From the NCBI RefSeq assembly GCF_039727615.1, contig NZ_CP152474.1, forward strand, positions 3,968,001 through 4,032,000: DNA of 64,000 nucleotides, given 5' to 3'. The translations under genes and the position numbers were made by a program. Below, in pieces: positions 1-9,259 of this stretch; the stretch's first letter is position 1, and the number at the start of each line of letters is the position of its first letter. The notes under the pieces were generated by a model, which ran no database searches, had not been told where the DNA came from, and saw nothing but the letters and a program-made list of their open reading frames with translations. This DNA comes from Leclercia sp. S52 (GTDB lineage Bacteria > Pseudomonadota > Gammaproteobacteria > Enterobacterales > Enterobacteriaceae).

Positions 1-293
1 GCAGCGCGATTCAATCTGCGCGGCGACTTTGTGCATGGTGTTGGTGCAGAGCAGAATGGCCTCCGCCCCTGCCCCCTGCAATCCCAGCGCCGCATCGGCG
101 AGGATCTCCCCGGCCTTCTCCCAGTCGCCGCTGGACTGGCAGGCTTCTATCTCATGAAAATCGACGCTGTGCAGCAGCAGGCTGGCCGAGTGCAATCCCC
201 CCCAGGCGCTGCTTCACCCCCCTCGTTAATCAGACGATAATACGGAATGGTGGATTCCCAGCTCATTCCCCCTAACAGGCCAATCGTTTTCAT
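1..293 (-). pseudogene. ygeA: YgeA amino-acid racemase, 5' part, frameshifted and cut by window edge
   Basis: N-terminal part of an aspartate/glutamate racemase-family protein. It opens MKTIGLLGGMSWESTIPYYR, the family's N-terminal loop, and in the E. coli enzyme this group acts as a broad amino-acid racemase. The start at 293 has a GGAG ribosome site just upstream. The reading frame breaks twice: the run at 217-222 has six C where five keep the frame, and 197-203 has seven C where six do. Skipping one base at each run restores a continuous racemase frame out to position 1, including LLLHSVDFHEIE. Both events are +1 in homopolymers, so error is likelier than decay. It lies divergent from kdgF, as ygeA lies beside araE in E. 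coli. Confidence 0.8.
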
Positions 294-392
294 GGTGCTC
301 TCCTTTCCGGTTTTATCCAGTGAAGCAAACTTGTGATCGAGTTTCCAGTTCTCTGGTTCCACATTTCCTTTTAACCGGTACTGGGATAAATT

Positions 393-413
393 AAATGAAA
401 CGATGTTTCACTA
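393..413 (+). promoter_or_regulatory. KdgR operator upstream of kdgF
   Basis: AAATGAAACGATGTTTCACT contains the KdgR-type palindrome GAAACGATGTTTC. It lies about 20 bp before the kdgF start and in the ygeA/kdgF divergent gap. KdgR is the known repressor of pectin genes in related bacteria; no kdgR gene is in the window. Confidence 0.75.
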
Positions 414-430
414 TATAACAGGACATGAGC

Positions 431-754
431 ATGTTTATTTTCCACAAAGAGACCCAACTTGACGATCTGGGCAACGGCGTTACCCGCCGTATTCTGGCGC
501 ACGACGGCAAAATGATGGCAGTAGAGGTCAATTTTGAAGAGGGTGCCGTTGGCCCGATGCATAACCACCCGCACGAGCAGCTGACCTACGTATTATCCGG
601 CGAATTTGAATTCACCATCGGTGAGGAGAAGCATATCGTTACCGCCGGGGATACGCTTTATAAGCAGCCGCACATTATGCACGGCTGCGTTTGCCTGAAG
701 CCGGGCACCCTGCTGGATACCTTTACCCCGGTTCGTGAAGACTTCCTGAAATAA
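431..754 (+). CDS. kdgF: KdgF, cupin that linearises unsaturated uronates
   Basis: A 107-residue single-domain cupin. The first cupin motif gives a H-N-H-P-H metal cluster at residues 44-48, with a second-motif His pair at 81 and 84. The C-terminus has the D-x-F-x(3)-R pattern (residues 96-102) found in KdgF proteins. KdgF speeds conversion of cyclic 4,5-unsaturated galacturonate, released by oligogalacturonate lyase, to the linear keto form used by KduI. I chose ATG 431 over 425 because AGGA at 420-423 is 7 nt from 431 and only 1 nt from 425. A KdgR box lies directly upstream and the importer genes follow, which supports the role. A terminator follows at 762-787. Confidence 0.88.
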   Translation: MFIFHKETQLDDLGNGVTRRILAHDGKMMAVEVNFEEGAVGPMHNHPHEQLTYVLSGEFEFTIGEEKHIVTAGDTLYKQPHIMHGCVCLKPGTLLDTFTPVREDFLK

Positions 755-761
755 ACAACAA

Positions 762-787
762 GGCGATGCTCCGGCATCGCCTTTTTT
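762..787 (+). terminator. Rho-independent terminator after kdgF
   Basis: Stem GGCGATGC / GCATCGCC with a 4-nt loop, followed by six T, 7 nt after the kdgF stop. Confidence 0.85.
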
Positions 788-1203
788 CTGCTTAAGCGCA
801 ACGCGCTTTATCTGAGCAAAATAATCCTTCAACAAGTTAATTATTTCCTCGCTACCTTAATTCCCATGTTACATTTTTGCTACAAATATTAGTAGTTTGT
901 CTCTGCCGACGAAAATTCCCAGAATATGTGAGCAAAGTCCGCTGTTTAGCTGGTTTTTTCTCATCGCCTTTCCGCGCAAGTCGATAAAAATGCCATCCAT
1001 CTCACCTTATTGAAACGCTGTTTCGACCGCGATCACATTTCCACTATTTATCGAATGACGTGGATTTAAATCACAATAAAATAAATTAAAACGTCGTTTT
1101 ACAAATTGAAAACGGTGGTTCATAAGTTTTAAAAAATTGAAACAGCGGCCAGCAGCACCCGTACAGATTCCGTTTTAAACCATTAATTACCAGGTAGGTA
1201 TGT
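788..1203 (+). promoter_or_regulatory. Control region of togMNAB with KdgR and CRP sites
   Basis: A 416-nt AT-rich non-coding stretch. It holds a near-perfect KdgR palindrome GAAACGCTGTTTC (1012-1024), a second AAAACGTCGTTTT (1088-1100) and a weaker copy at 1109-1121. A CRP-like site, GTGGA-N6-TCACA, lies at 1060-1075. The arrangement fits KdgR repression plus CRP activation, as known for pectin genes in Dickeya. The exact promoter was not assigned. Confidence 0.65.
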
Positions 1204-2094
1204 ATGAATGAAAACAAGATGTTGGGGCTGGCGTGGATATCACCCTACATAATTGGGTTGATACTTTTCACCGCCTTCCCCTTTGTTTCATCTTTCTTCC
1301 TCAGTTTTACTGAGTACGATTTGATGAGCCCGCCGGTATTTAACGGCATAGAAAACTATCGCTACATGTTTACGGAAGATACCCTCTTCTGGAAATCCAT
1401 GGGCGTGACCTTTGCCTATGTCTTTTTAACCATCCCACTGAAGCTGGCCTTTGCGCTCGGTATTGCGTTTGTTCTGAACTTTAAACTGCGCGGCATCGGC
1501 TTCTTCCGTACCGCTTATTATATTCCGTCGATCCTCGGCAGCTCGGTGGCCATTGCCGTTCTGTGGCGCGCCCTGTTTGCGATTGACGGCCTGCTCAACA
1601 GCTTTATCGGCGTGTTTGGTTTTGACGCGGTGAACTGGCTTGGCGAACCCTCTCTGGCGCTGATGTCCGTGACCCTGCTGCGCGTGTGGCAGTTCGGATC
1701 CGCGATGGTGATCTTCCTCGCCGCCCTGCAGAACGTCCCGCAGTCGCAGTATGAAGCGGCGATGATCGATGGCGCATCCAAGTGGCAGATGTTCATGAAA
1801 GTGACCGTGCCGCTGATTACGCCGGTGATCTTCTTTAACTTCATCATGCAGACCACTCAGGCGTTCCAGGAATTTACCGGTCCGTATGTTATTACCGGCG
1901 GTGGACCAACCTACTCCACCTACCTGTTCTCACTGTACATCTACGACACCGCATTCAAGTACTTTGACATGGGTTACGGCGCGGCACTGGCCTGGGTCCT
2001 GTTCCTGGTCGTTGCGGTCTTCGCCGCTATCGCCTTTAAGTCTTCGAAATACTGGGTGTTCTACTCCGCCGATAAGGGAGGCAAAAATGGCTGA
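1204..2094 (+). CDS. togM: Oligogalacturonide ABC transporter permease TogM
   Basis: Inner-membrane permease of the MalF/UgpA type, 296 residues, with six predicted membrane segments. The cytoplasmic EAA loop (EAAMIDGASKWQMFMKVTVP, near residue 184) docks to the ATPase. TogMNAB imports short pectin fragments into the cytoplasm. ATG 1204 has AGG-rich sequence 6-12 nt upstream. It is first in the togMNAB operon, and its stop overlaps the togN start by 8 nt, suggesting translational coupling. Assignment rests on the sequence plus its place among pectin genes; sugar specificity cannot be read from the permease alone. Confidence 0.88.
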   Translation: MNENKMLGLAWISPYIIGLILFTAFPFVSSFFLSFTEYDLMSPPVFNGIENYRYMFTEDTLFWKSMGVTFAYVFLTIPLKLAFALGIAFVLNFKLRGIGFFRTAYYIPSILGSSVAIAVLWRALFAIDGLLNSFIGVFGFDAVNWLGEPSLALMSVTLLRVWQFGSAMVIFLAALQNVPQSQYEAAMIDGASKWQMFMKVTVPLITPVIFFNFIMQTTQAFQEFTGPYVITGGGPTYSTYLFSLYIYDTAFKYFDMGYGAALAWVLFLVVAVFAAIAFKSSKYWVFYSADKGGKNG

Positions 2095-2989
2095 TATTCA
2101 ACAACTCTCCACGGCGAGAAGCATCGCAGAACGTGAAGTGGCGCGGACGCTGCGTCGTGAAAAAATTAGCGCCAGCATTCGCTATGTGATCCTGCTGTTT
2201 GTTGGCCTGCTGATGCTCTATCCGCTGGTGTGGATGTTCTCGGCGTCGTTCAAACCGAACCACGAGATCTTCACCACCCTGAGCCTGTGGCCAGCCCACG
2301 CGACCTGGGACGGCTTCATCAACGGCTGGAAAACCGGTACCGAGTACAACTTCGGTCATTACATGCTGAACACCTTCAAGTATGTGATCCCGAAAGTGAT
2401 CCTGACCATTATCTCCTCCACCATCGTGGCGTACGGCTTTGCCCGCTTCGAGATCCCGTGGAAGAAGTTCTGGTTCGCGACGCTTATCACCACCATGTTG
2501 CTGCCAAGCACCGTGCTGCTGATCCCTCAGTACCTGATGTTCCGTGAAATGGGCATGCTGAACAGCTACATGCCACTGTACCTGCCGCTGGCCTTCGCCA
2601 CCCAGGGGTTCTTCGTCTTCATGCTGATTCAGTTCCTGCGCGGCGTACCGCGTGACATGGAAGAGGCGGCGCAGATTGACGGCTGTAACTCCATTCAGGT
2701 GCTGTGGTACGTGGTCGTGCCGATCCTGAAGCCGGCCATTATCTCCGTGGCACTGTTCCAGTTCATGTGGTCAATGAACGACTTTATCGGGCCGCTGATT
2801 TACGTCTACAGCGTGGATAAATACCCGATTGCACTGGCTCTGAAAATGTCCATCGACGTCACCGAAGGTGCGCCGTGGAACGAAATTCTGGCAATGGCGA
2901 GCATCTCCATTCTGCCATCCATCATTGTCTTCTTCCTGGCACAGCGCTACTTCGTACAGGGCGTAACCAGCAGCGGAATTAAAGGTTAA
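2087..2989 (+). CDS. togN: Oligogalacturonide ABC transporter permease TogN
   Basis: Second permease of the importer (MalG/UgpE type), 300 residues. A charged cytoplasmic N-terminus is followed by membrane segments. The EAA loop (EEAAQIDGCNSIQVLWYVVVP) meets the ATPase TogA. The frame stays open further upstream, but ATG 2087 is preferred because AAGGGAGG lies 6-13 nt before it and it overlaps the togM stop in the usual coupled manner. TogA follows after 12 nt. Confidence 0.88.
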   Translation: MADIQQLSTARSIAEREVARTLRREKISASIRYVILLFVGLLMLYPLVWMFSASFKPNHEIFTTLSLWPAHATWDGFINGWKTGTEYNFGHYMLNTFKYVIPKVILTIISSTIVAYGFARFEIPWKKFWFATLITTMLLPSTVLLIPQYLMFREMGMLNSYMPLYLPLAFATQGFFVFMLIQFLRGVPRDMEEAAQIDGCNSIQVLWYVVVPILKPAIISVALFQFMWSMNDFIGPLIYVYSVDKYPIALALKMSIDVTEGAPWNEILAMASISILPSIIVFFLAQRYFVQGVTSSGIKG

Positions 2990-3001
2990 GAGGGAAATAT
3001 C

Positions 3002-4129
3002 ATGGCTGAAGTTATTTTCAACAAACTGGAAAAGGTTTACTCCAACGGCTTCAAAGCGGTACATGCTATCGACCTGAAAATCGCTGAAGGTGAATTCATG
3101 GTGATCGTCGGCCCATCCGGCTGCGCCAAGTCCACCACCCTGCGTATGCTGGCCGGTCTGGAGACCATCAGCGGCGGCGAAGTGCGCATCGGCGACAAGA
3201 TCGTCAACAACCTCGCGCCAAAAGAGCGCGGGATTGCGATGGTGTTCCAGAACTATGCGCTCTATCCGCACATGACCGTGCGTGAAAACCTGGCCTTTGG
3301 CCTGAAGCTGAGCAAGCTGCCAAAAGCACAGATTGAGGCCCAGGTTAATGAAGCGGCCAAAATCCTCGAGCTGGATGAGCTGCTGGACCGCCTGCCGCGC
3401 CAGCTCTCCGGCGGTCAGGCCCAGCGTGTGGCCGTAGGCCGTGCGATTGTGAAAAAGCCGGACGTGTTCCTGTTCGACGAACCGCTCTCTAACCTCGACG
3501 CCAAACTGCGTGCCTCGATGCGTATCCGTATTTCGGACCTGCACAAGCAGCTGAAGGCCTCCGGCAAACCGGCGACCACCGTCTATGTGACGCACGATCA
3601 GACCGAAGCGATGACCATGGGCGACCGCATCTGCGTGATGAAGCTCGGCCACATCATGCAGGTAGATACCCCGGACAACCTGTACCACAAACCGAAAAAC
3701 ATGTTCGTGGCCGGCTTTATCGGCTCGCCGGAGATGAACATCCGCGCCAGCAAGCTGGTACAGCAGGACGGCCAGCTCTCCCTGACCATCGGCAACCAGA
3801 CCATGCCGTTAAGCCCTGAGCTGAAAGAGAAAGTCGCCAGCTACGTCGATCAGGACATTTTCTACGGTATTCGCCCGGACTTTGTCTCGATCTCCGATGA
3901 GCCCTTTGCCCAGGGCAGCTGCAGCGGCGAGATGGTTCGCGCGGAAAACATGGGACATGAATTCTTCGTGTACCTGAAAGTTGGCGAGTATGAACTGACT
4001 GCCCGAATTCCTTCCGATGAAGCTAAGCCAATGATTAACAAAGGCCTTCACCGTAAGGTGTACTTTAAGTTTGATATGAATAAGTGTCATATTTTTGACG
4101 CAAAAACTGAACAGAACATCTCTCTTTAA
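3002..4129 (+). CDS. togA: Oligogalacturonide ABC transporter ATPase TogA
   Basis: ATP-binding subunit of the importer, 375 residues, MalK/UgpC class. Walker A is GPSGCAKST with Ala where most relatives have Gly, the Q-loop lies in VFQNYALYP, the signature is LSGGQ, Walker B is VFLFDEP, the D-loop is SNLDAKLR, and the switch His is in YVTHDQTEA. A C-terminal regulatory OB-type region follows from about residue 240. It works at the inner face of the membrane with TogM and TogN. AGGG lies just before the start and togB follows 13 nt after the stop. Confidence 0.9.
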   Translation: MAEVIFNKLEKVYSNGFKAVHAIDLKIAEGEFMVIVGPSGCAKSTTLRMLAGLETISGGEVRIGDKIVNNLAPKERGIAMVFQNYALYPHMTVRENLAFGLKLSKLPKAQIEAQVNEAAKILELDELLDRLPRQLSGGQAQRVAVGRAIVKKPDVFLFDEPLSNLDAKLRASMRIRISDLHKQLKASGKPATTVYVTHDQTEAMTMGDRICVMKLGHIMQVDTPDNLYHKPKNMFVAGFIGSPEMNIRASKLVQQDGQLSLTIGNQTMPLSPELKEKVASYVDQDIFYGIRPDFVSISDEPFAQGSCSGEMVRAENMGHEFFVYLKVGEYELTARIPSDEAKPMINKGLHRKVYFKFDMNKCHIFDAKTEQNISL

Positions 4130-4142
4130 TGGAGTTATAAAA

Positions 4143-5432
4143 ATGAAAAAAGTGCTTTTAAGCGCCGTTATCTCCGCTACCTTTGGAATGAGTGCCCTAC
4201 CCACTTTTGCTGCGGACAGCACCGATCTGCGTATGTCCTGGTGGGGCGGCAATGGCCGTCACCAGGTGACGTTGAAAGCTCTGGAAGAGTTTCACAAACA
4301 GAACCCGGATATTAACGTTAAGTCGGAGTACACCGGCTGGGATGGTCACCTCTCGCGTCTGACCACGCAAATCGCGGGCGGCACCGAGCCGGACGTGATG
4401 CAGACCAACTGGAACTGGCTGCCGATCTTCTCCAAAACCGGCGACGGCTTCTACGACCTGAACAAAATGAAGGACGTGATCGACCTGTCTCAGTTCGATC
4501 CGAAAGAGCTGCAGTCCACCACGGTGAACGGCAAGCTGAACGGGATCCCGATCTCCGTGACCGCGCGCGTCTTCTACTTCAACGATGAAGCATGGAAAAA
4601 AGCGGGCGTTGAATACCCGAAAACCTGGGATGAGCTGATGGCGGCGGGTAAAGCCTTCGAGAGCAAACTGGGCAAACAGTACTACCCGGTGGTGCTGGAG
4701 CACCAGGATACTCTGGCGCTGCTTAACTCTTACATGATCCAGAAGTACAACATCCCGGCGGTGGACGAACAGGCGAAGAAATTCTCTTACAGCAAAGAGC
4801 AGTGGGTTGAGTTCTTCCAGACCTATAAAAAGCTGATCGACAGCCACGTGATGCCGGACACCAAGTACTACGCGTCCTTCGGTAAGAGCAACATGTATGA
4901 GATGAAGCCGTGGATCGAGGGTGAATGGGGCGGGACCTACATGTGGAACTCCACCATCAAGAAATACTCCGACAACCTGAAGCCACCTGCGAAGCTGGAG
5001 CTGGGCAGCTACCCAATGCTGCCGGGTGCAACCGATGCCGGTCTGTTCTTTAAACCGGCCCAGATGCTCTCCATCGGTAAATCTACCAAGAACCCGGAAG
5101 CCGCAGCGAAAGTGATCAACTTCCTGCTGAACAGCAAAGAAGGCGTTGAGACCCTGGGTCTGGAGCGTGGCGTACCGTTGAGCAAAGTGGCGGTGAAATA
5201 CCTGACCGAAGACGGCACCATCAAAGAGAACGATCCGGCGGTTGCGGGCCTGCGTCTGGCGCAGTCTCTGCCAGCCAAACTCTCCGTCTCGCCATACTTT
5301 GACGACCCGCAGATCGTGGCTCAGTTCGGCACCTCCCTGCAGTACATCGACTATGGTCAGAAAACCGTGGAAGAGACTGCCGCTGACTTCCAGCGTCAGG
5401 CTGAACGCATCCTGAAACGCGCAATGCGCTAA
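4143..5432 (+). CDS. togB: Periplasmic oligogalacturonide-binding protein TogB
   Basis: Extracytoplasmic family 1 solute-binding protein, 429 residues. A signal peptide (MKKVLLSAVISATFG through PTFA) is cleaved before ADSTDL. The mature part begins RMSWWGGNGRHQ, typical of sugar-oligomer binders. It captures oligogalacturonides in the periplasm and hands them to TogMN. The frame is open further upstream, but ATG 4143 has GGAG 8 nt ahead and begins the signal peptide. Last gene of the operon, followed by a strong terminator. Confidence 0.88.
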   Translation: MKKVLLSAVISATFGMSALPTFAADSTDLRMSWWGGNGRHQVTLKALEEFHKQNPDINVKSEYTGWDGHLSRLTTQIAGGTEPDVMQTNWNWLPIFSKTGDGFYDLNKMKDVIDLSQFDPKELQSTTVNGKLNGIPISVTARVFYFNDEAWKKAGVEYPKTWDELMAAGKAFESKLGKQYYPVVLEHQDTLALLNSYMIQKYNIPAVDEQAKKFSYSKEQWVEFFQTYKKLIDSHVMPDTKYYASFGKSNMYEMKPWIEGEWGGTYMWNSTIKKYSDNLKPPAKLELGSYPMLPGATDAGLFFKPAQMLSIGKSTKNPEAAAKVINFLLNSKEGVETLGLERGVPLSKVAVKYLTEDGTIKENDPAVAGLRLAQSLPAKLSVSPYFDDPQIVAQFGTSLQYIDYGQKTVEETAADFQRQAERILKRAMR

Positions 5433-5448
5433 TTATCTTAGGTTATCA

Positions 5449-5481
5449 ATACCCTACCGTTATGCGGTGGGGTATTTTTTT
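5449..5481 (+). terminator. Terminator after togB
   Basis: Stem ATACCCTACCG / CGGTGGGGTAT (one G-T pair) followed by a T run. It separates togMNAB from ogl. Confidence 0.85.
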
Positions 5482-5498
5482 ATCTGAAGGAACATGCC

Positions 5499-6626
5499 AT
5501 GAAAGGAAAAATTATCCCCCTGAGTTTTCGCACCCGGCAGGACAGCCAAACCGGACACGAGGTGATACGCCTGACGCCGCCGCACATCATCTGTCACCGT
5601 AACTATTTCTATCAGAAATGTTTTACCCGCGATGGCAGCAAGCTGATCTTTGGCGGCGCCTTTGAGGGCCACTGGAACTACTACCTGCTCGACATTGAAC
5701 AGCAAAAGGCGACCCAGCTGACCGACGGCGCTGGCGACAATACCTTCGGCGGCTTTCTCTCCGCGGACGATGCTTCTCTGTGGTACGTGAAAAATAGCCG
5801 CGAATTGCGCCGCGTCGATCTTGAGACTCTGGAAGAGTATGTGGTGTATGAGGTCGATAACGACTGGGTGGCCTACGGTACCTGGGTGGCGAACTCTGAC
5901 TGCACGAAGCTGGTAGGCATCGAGATCAAAAAAAGCGACTGGCAGCCGCTCACCGACTGGAGCAAGTTCCGCGCGTTTTACTTCACCAACCCGGAATGCC
6001 GCCTGATCAACATCGACCTGCAAACCGGTGAACGGCGGGTGATTTTGCAGGAGAAACGCTGGCTTGGACACCCGATTTACCGTCCGTTCGACGACAGTAC
6101 GGTAGCCTTTTGTCACGAGGGCCCGCGCGACGCGATCGATGCGCGCATGTGGTTGATCAATGAGGATGGCAGCAATCTGCGCAAGGTGCGCCAGCACGGC
6201 ACGGGCGAGAGTTTTACCCACGAGTTCTGGGTGCCGGACGGCTCGGCGCTCTATTACGTGGCGCACAAGGAGAACGATCCTAAGCGCTATCTGTTCAGCG
6301 CCGATCCGCAAACGCTGGAAAACCGTCAGCTGATGGCGATCCCGCCCTGCTCCCACCTGATGAGTAACCACGACGGCTCGCTGATCGTCGGCGATGGCGC
6401 CCCGCACAATACCGGGGATATCAGCCTCAACGATCCCTTCATCTGGGTGTTCGATATTGCACAAGGCACGCAAACCGCCGTCTGCCAGCACAACACCAGC
6501 TGGAAAGTGCTGGACGGCGATCGCCAGGTCACCCACCCGCATCCGTCGTTTTCACCGGACAATAAGTGGGTGCTGTATACCTCGGACGAAGAAGGGATGC
6601 CGGCGCTGTATCTCGCTCGGGTGTGA
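5499..6626 (+). CDS. ogl: Oligogalacturonate lyase, paralogue 1 (PL22)
   Basis: Cytoplasmic seven-bladed beta-propeller lyase, 375 residues. It splits unsaturated digalacturonate and short oligomers into monomers. Residues expected for PL22 are present: the His in SFTHEFWVPDG, the His of CSHLMSN, and Q-x-x-H-x-H in RQVTHPHPSF near residue 345. A twin (10553-11728) shares most of its length. ATG 5499 has AAGGA 7 nt upstream. The gene sits only 66 nt after togB but beyond a terminator, so it may rely on read-through; I see no KdgR box directly in front. A REP element follows. Confidence 0.88.
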   Translation: MKGKIIPLSFRTRQDSQTGHEVIRLTPPHIICHRNYFYQKCFTRDGSKLIFGGAFEGHWNYYLLDIEQQKATQLTDGAGDNTFGGFLSADDASLWYVKNSRELRRVDLETLEEYVVYEVDNDWVAYGTWVANSDCTKLVGIEIKKSDWQPLTDWSKFRAFYFTNPECRLINIDLQTGERRVILQEKRWLGHPIYRPFDDSTVAFCHEGPRDAIDARMWLINEDGSNLRKVRQHGTGESFTHEFWVPDGSALYYVAHKENDPKRYLFSADPQTLENRQLMAIPPCSHLMSNHDGSLIVGDGAPHNTGDISLNDPFIWVFDIAQGTQTAVCQHNTSWKVLDGDRQVTHPHPSFSPDNKWVLYTSDEEGMPALYLARV

Positions 6627-6631
6627 AAAAA

Positions 6632-6699
6632 GCCGGGTGGCGGCTACGCCTTACCCGGCCTACGGTTTTGTCGGCCCGGCAAGCAAAGCGCCGCCGGGC
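6632..6699. repeat. REP/BIME element between ogl and araE
   Basis: Two inverted REP units: GCCGGGTGGCGGC...ACCCGGC (6632-6659), then GCCCGGC...GCCGGGC (6674-6699). Such palindromes mark 3' ends of enterobacterial genes; here the flanking genes converge. Confidence 0.8.
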
Positions 6700-6706
6700 G
6701 TTAACC

Positions 6707-8122
6707 TCACACGCCGATATTTCTTAACTTCTCCCCGGACATCAGCTTGCGCTCGATGTGCTCCAGGGTGACGCCTTTGGTTTCGGGGATCAGCCAGAAG
6801 GTGATGCCAATAAAGACCACGTTCAACACCGTATAGAGCCAGAAGGTGCCCGCCGCGCCGATAGCATCCAGCAGAGTCAGGAAGGTGGCGCCAATGATCA
6901 TGTTCGACACCCAGTTGGTGGTGGTGGAACAGGTGATCCCGAAGTCGCGGCATTTCAGCGGCTGAATTTCAGAGCACAGGATCCACACTACCGGGGCAGC
7001 ACTCATCGCGTAACCCGCGATGCACATCATCGTCATCCCCACGGAGAGCCAGGACAAGCTGCTGGACGCCGTACCGTTATCAAACTGCATCAGGCAGTAG
7101 CCGAGGATCAGCGTCCCCAGCGCCATCACGCTAAAACCAATTTTGAGGGCCGGTTTGCGACCCGCTTTATCGACGGTAAACACCGCAATAAAGGTGGCAA
7201 ACATAAAGGTCAGCCCCACCACCAGGGTGGCGATCATCTGCTGTTCGGTGGTGGTGAATCCGGCCATTTTAAAAATACGTGGCGCGTAATACATGATGAT
7301 ATTCATGCCGGTAAACTGCTGCATCGCCTGCAACAGCATGCCGAGGAAGACCGCGCGACGGACGTTGCGGTTAATTTTGAATAACGACCAGCCACCCTGT
7401 TTCAGCTTGAGGCTTTCGCGGATCTCGTTCAGCTCTTCCCGCGCTTTCTCAGAGGTATCGCGCAGCATCCGCAGCACTTCCTCCGCCTCGACGTGTCGCC
7501 CTTTTTGCGCCAGCCAGCGTGGGCTGTTGGGCAAAAAGATCACCAGCACAATCAGCAATACCGCCGGTAGTGCCAGAACCCCCAGCATCGCGCGCCAGTT
7601 GCCGCTGTAGCTGAAATACGTATCAGAGAGAAAGGCCAGTACGATACCGAGCGTCACCATCAGCTGATACATGCTGATCATTTTGCCGCGAACGTTTTCG
7701 CTCGCCATCTCGGAGAGATAGAGGGGGGCGGTGTAGGAGGCAATCCCCACGGCCACGCCCAGCAGCACGCGAGAAAGCAGTAGCGCCTCCACGCCCGTGG
7801 CAAACGCGGAGCCCAGCGAGCCGGCCACAAACAGAACGGCGCCCACCATCAGGCTGTATTTTCGGCCCAGGCGGAATGAGAGCCAGCCGTTGAACAGGGC
7901 ACCGACTGCTGCCCCCAGCATCATACTGCTCACCACCCACTCCTGCAGGCGATTGCTGAGCGTAAAGTGATCGGTGATAAAAGGTAGCGCACCGGCAATC
8001 ACGCCGATATCCAGCCCAAACAGCAGACCGGCCACCGCCGCGGAAACGGACACAAACAGGTTCATCCTGCGGGTATCGCGCAGGGCGCGGGGCATAAAGG
8101 TAGAGTCGTTTATTGATGTCAT
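6707..8122 (-). CDS. araE: Arabinose-proton symporter AraE
   Basis: Major-facilitator sugar porter, 471 residues, twelve membrane segments. Hallmarks are [14 protein letters not shown] in helix 1, RLGRKYS in the loop between helices 2 and 3, and the terminal PETKG motif. It resembles E. coli AraE along its whole length. It brings L-arabinose in with protons; arabinose is a pectin side-chain sugar, so its place here is metabolically sensible, though it is also the ancestral position. The start at 8122 has AGGAA upstream. CRP-like and AraC-like sites lie in the promoter region. Confidence 0.93.
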   Translation of the reverse strand: MTSINDSTFMPRALRDTRRMNLFVSVSAAVAGLLFGLDIGVIAGALPFITDHFTLSNRLQEWVVSSMMLGAAVGALFNGWLSFRLGRKYSLMVGAVLFVAGSLGSAFATGVEALLLSRVLLGVAVGIASYTAPLYLSEMASENVRGKMISMYQLMVTLGIVLAFLSDTYFSYSGNWRAMLGVLALPAVLLIVLVIFLPNSPRWLAQKGRHVEAEEVLRMLRDTSEKAREELNEIRESLKLKQGGWSLFKINRNVRRAVFLGMLLQAMQQFTGMNIIMYYAPRIFKMAGFTTTEQQMIATLVVGLTFMFATFIAVFTVDKAGRKPALKIGFSVMALGTLILGYCLMQFDNGTASSSLSWLSVGMTMMCIAGYAMSAAPVVWILCSEIQPLKCRDFGITCSTTTNWVSNMIIGATFLTLLDAIGAAGTFWLYTVLNVVFIGITFWLIPETKGVTLEHIERKLMSGEKLRNIGV

Positions 8123-8203
8123 ATTTTCCTGCCTGAACAGCGTAAGACGTTAAATGAAATTACGAGAAACCCTGAAAAAGTGTCAGGTCGTATAACGTGA
8201 AAA

Positions 8204-8220
8204 TATGGATTTATTGGCTG
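8204..8220 (-). promoter_or_regulatory. Probable AraC half-site of araE
   Basis: TATGGATTTATTGGCTG resembles the complement of the AraC half-site (TATGGATAAAAATGCTA as I recall it). It lies between the CRP-like site and araE, the usual CRP-AraC-promoter order. The second half-site is weak. Confidence 0.45.
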
Positions 8221-8233
8221 GCAAGGGGCGATC

Positions 8234-8249
8234 TGTGATGGACATTACA
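8234..8249. promoter_or_regulatory. CRP site upstream of araE
   Basis: TGTGATGGACATTACA matches TGTGA-N6-TCACA with one mismatch, about 110 bp before the araE start. The rest of the 313-nt gap (8123-8435) holds the kduD terminator and two TATGGA words, otherwise nothing I can name. Confidence 0.6.
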
Positions 8250-8388
8250 ATTTAAAACAAGGATGAATATTCCCCACTTTGTGTTAAAAGCATGATTTGT
8301 AGACGATAAAGATGTGATGCCCGTCATTTTCGTAAAATGACTATGGATTTTCCTCTTTTACTAATATGGACAATGTCTGATTCAGGAC

Positions 8389-8418
8389 AAAAAAACCTCC
8401 GCCCGGGGGCAGAGGTTT
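8389..8418 (-). terminator. Terminator after kduD
   Basis: On the minus strand a GC-rich hairpin with AACCTC/GAGGTT arms is followed by a run of seven T. Confidence 0.75.
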
Positions 8419-8435
8419 ATTGGCAGGGGCGAGAA

Positions 8436-9197
8436 TTAACGCGCCAGCCAGCCGCCGTCAACCGCTACGGTGTAGCCGTTGATGTAGTCAGAAGCGCTGG
8501 ACGCCAGGAACACAACCGGGCCCATCAGATCGCTTGGCAGACCCCAACGCCCCGCCGGGATACGCTCGAGGATCGCCGCGCTGCGCTCTTCGTCAGCACG
8601 CAGCTGCTGGGTGTTGTTGGTCGCCATGTAGCCCGGTGCGATGGCGTTAACGTTGATGTTGTGCTGCGCCCATTCGTTCGCCAGCAGACGGGTCACGCCC
8701 ATTACGCCGCTTTTGGAGGCGGTGTAAGAAGGCACGCGGATGCCGCCCTGGAAGGAGAGCATGGAGGCGATATTAATGATTTTGCCGCCGTTGCCCTGCG
8801 CGATGAAGTGCTTCGCTGCCGCCTGGGACATGAAGAAAACGCTCTTGATGTTCAGGTTCATCACGTCGTCCCAGTCCTGCTCGCTGAAGTTGATCGCGTC
8901 TTCACGACGGATCAGACCGGCGTTGTTGACCAGGATGTCGATTTTACCGAATTCAGCCACCGCACGATCCAGCAGCTCAGGGATAGCGTCGATTTTACGC
9001 AGATCGGCGGTCAGGCTCAGGAAACGACGGCCCAGCGCGGTAACACGCTCGATGGTCTCCTGTGGCTCAACGATGTTGATCCCGACGATGTCGCAGCCGG
9101 CTTCTGCCAGACCGACCGCCATACCCTGGCCCAGACCGGTATCACAACCGGTAACGACCGCAACTTTACCCTGCAGAGAAAATGCATCAAGAATCAT
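8436..9197 (-). CDS. kduD: 2-dehydro-3-deoxy-D-gluconate 5-dehydrogenase KduD
   Basis: Short-chain dehydrogenase, 253 residues. The Rossmann motif is TGCDTGLGQG, then NNAG near residue 92 and the catalytic Y-x-x-x-K (YTASK). It interconverts 2,5-diketo-3-deoxygluconate and 2-keto-3-deoxygluconate, the step after KduI. It matches E. coli KduD closely. It lies 62 nt downstream of kduI on the same strand, so they are probably co-transcribed from the KdgR-controlled region upstream of kduI. Confidence 0.93.
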   Translation of the reverse strand: MILDAFSLQGKVAVVTGCDTGLGQGMAVGLAEAGCDIVGINIVEPQETIERVTALGRRFLSLTADLRKIDAIPELLDRAVAEFGKIDILVNNAGLIRREDAINFSEQDWDDVMNLNIKSVFFMSQAAAKHFIAQGNGGKIINIASMLSFQGGIRVPSYTASKSGVMGVTRLLANEWAQHNINVNAIAPGYMATNNTQQLRADEERSAAILERIPAGRWGLPSDLMGPVVFLASSASDYINGYTVAVDGGWLAR

Positions 9198-9259
9198 TTT
9201 TTATCCTTTATCTTTCAGCGCCTGAACGAACAGGCAAGTTTGTGCTTAACTGTCCGCGA

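Noticed and set aside
8342..8370. Two TATGGA words as the AraC site pair of araE
   Set aside because: They are 23 bp apart rather than 21 and lie beyond the CRP site; 8204-8220 fits better.
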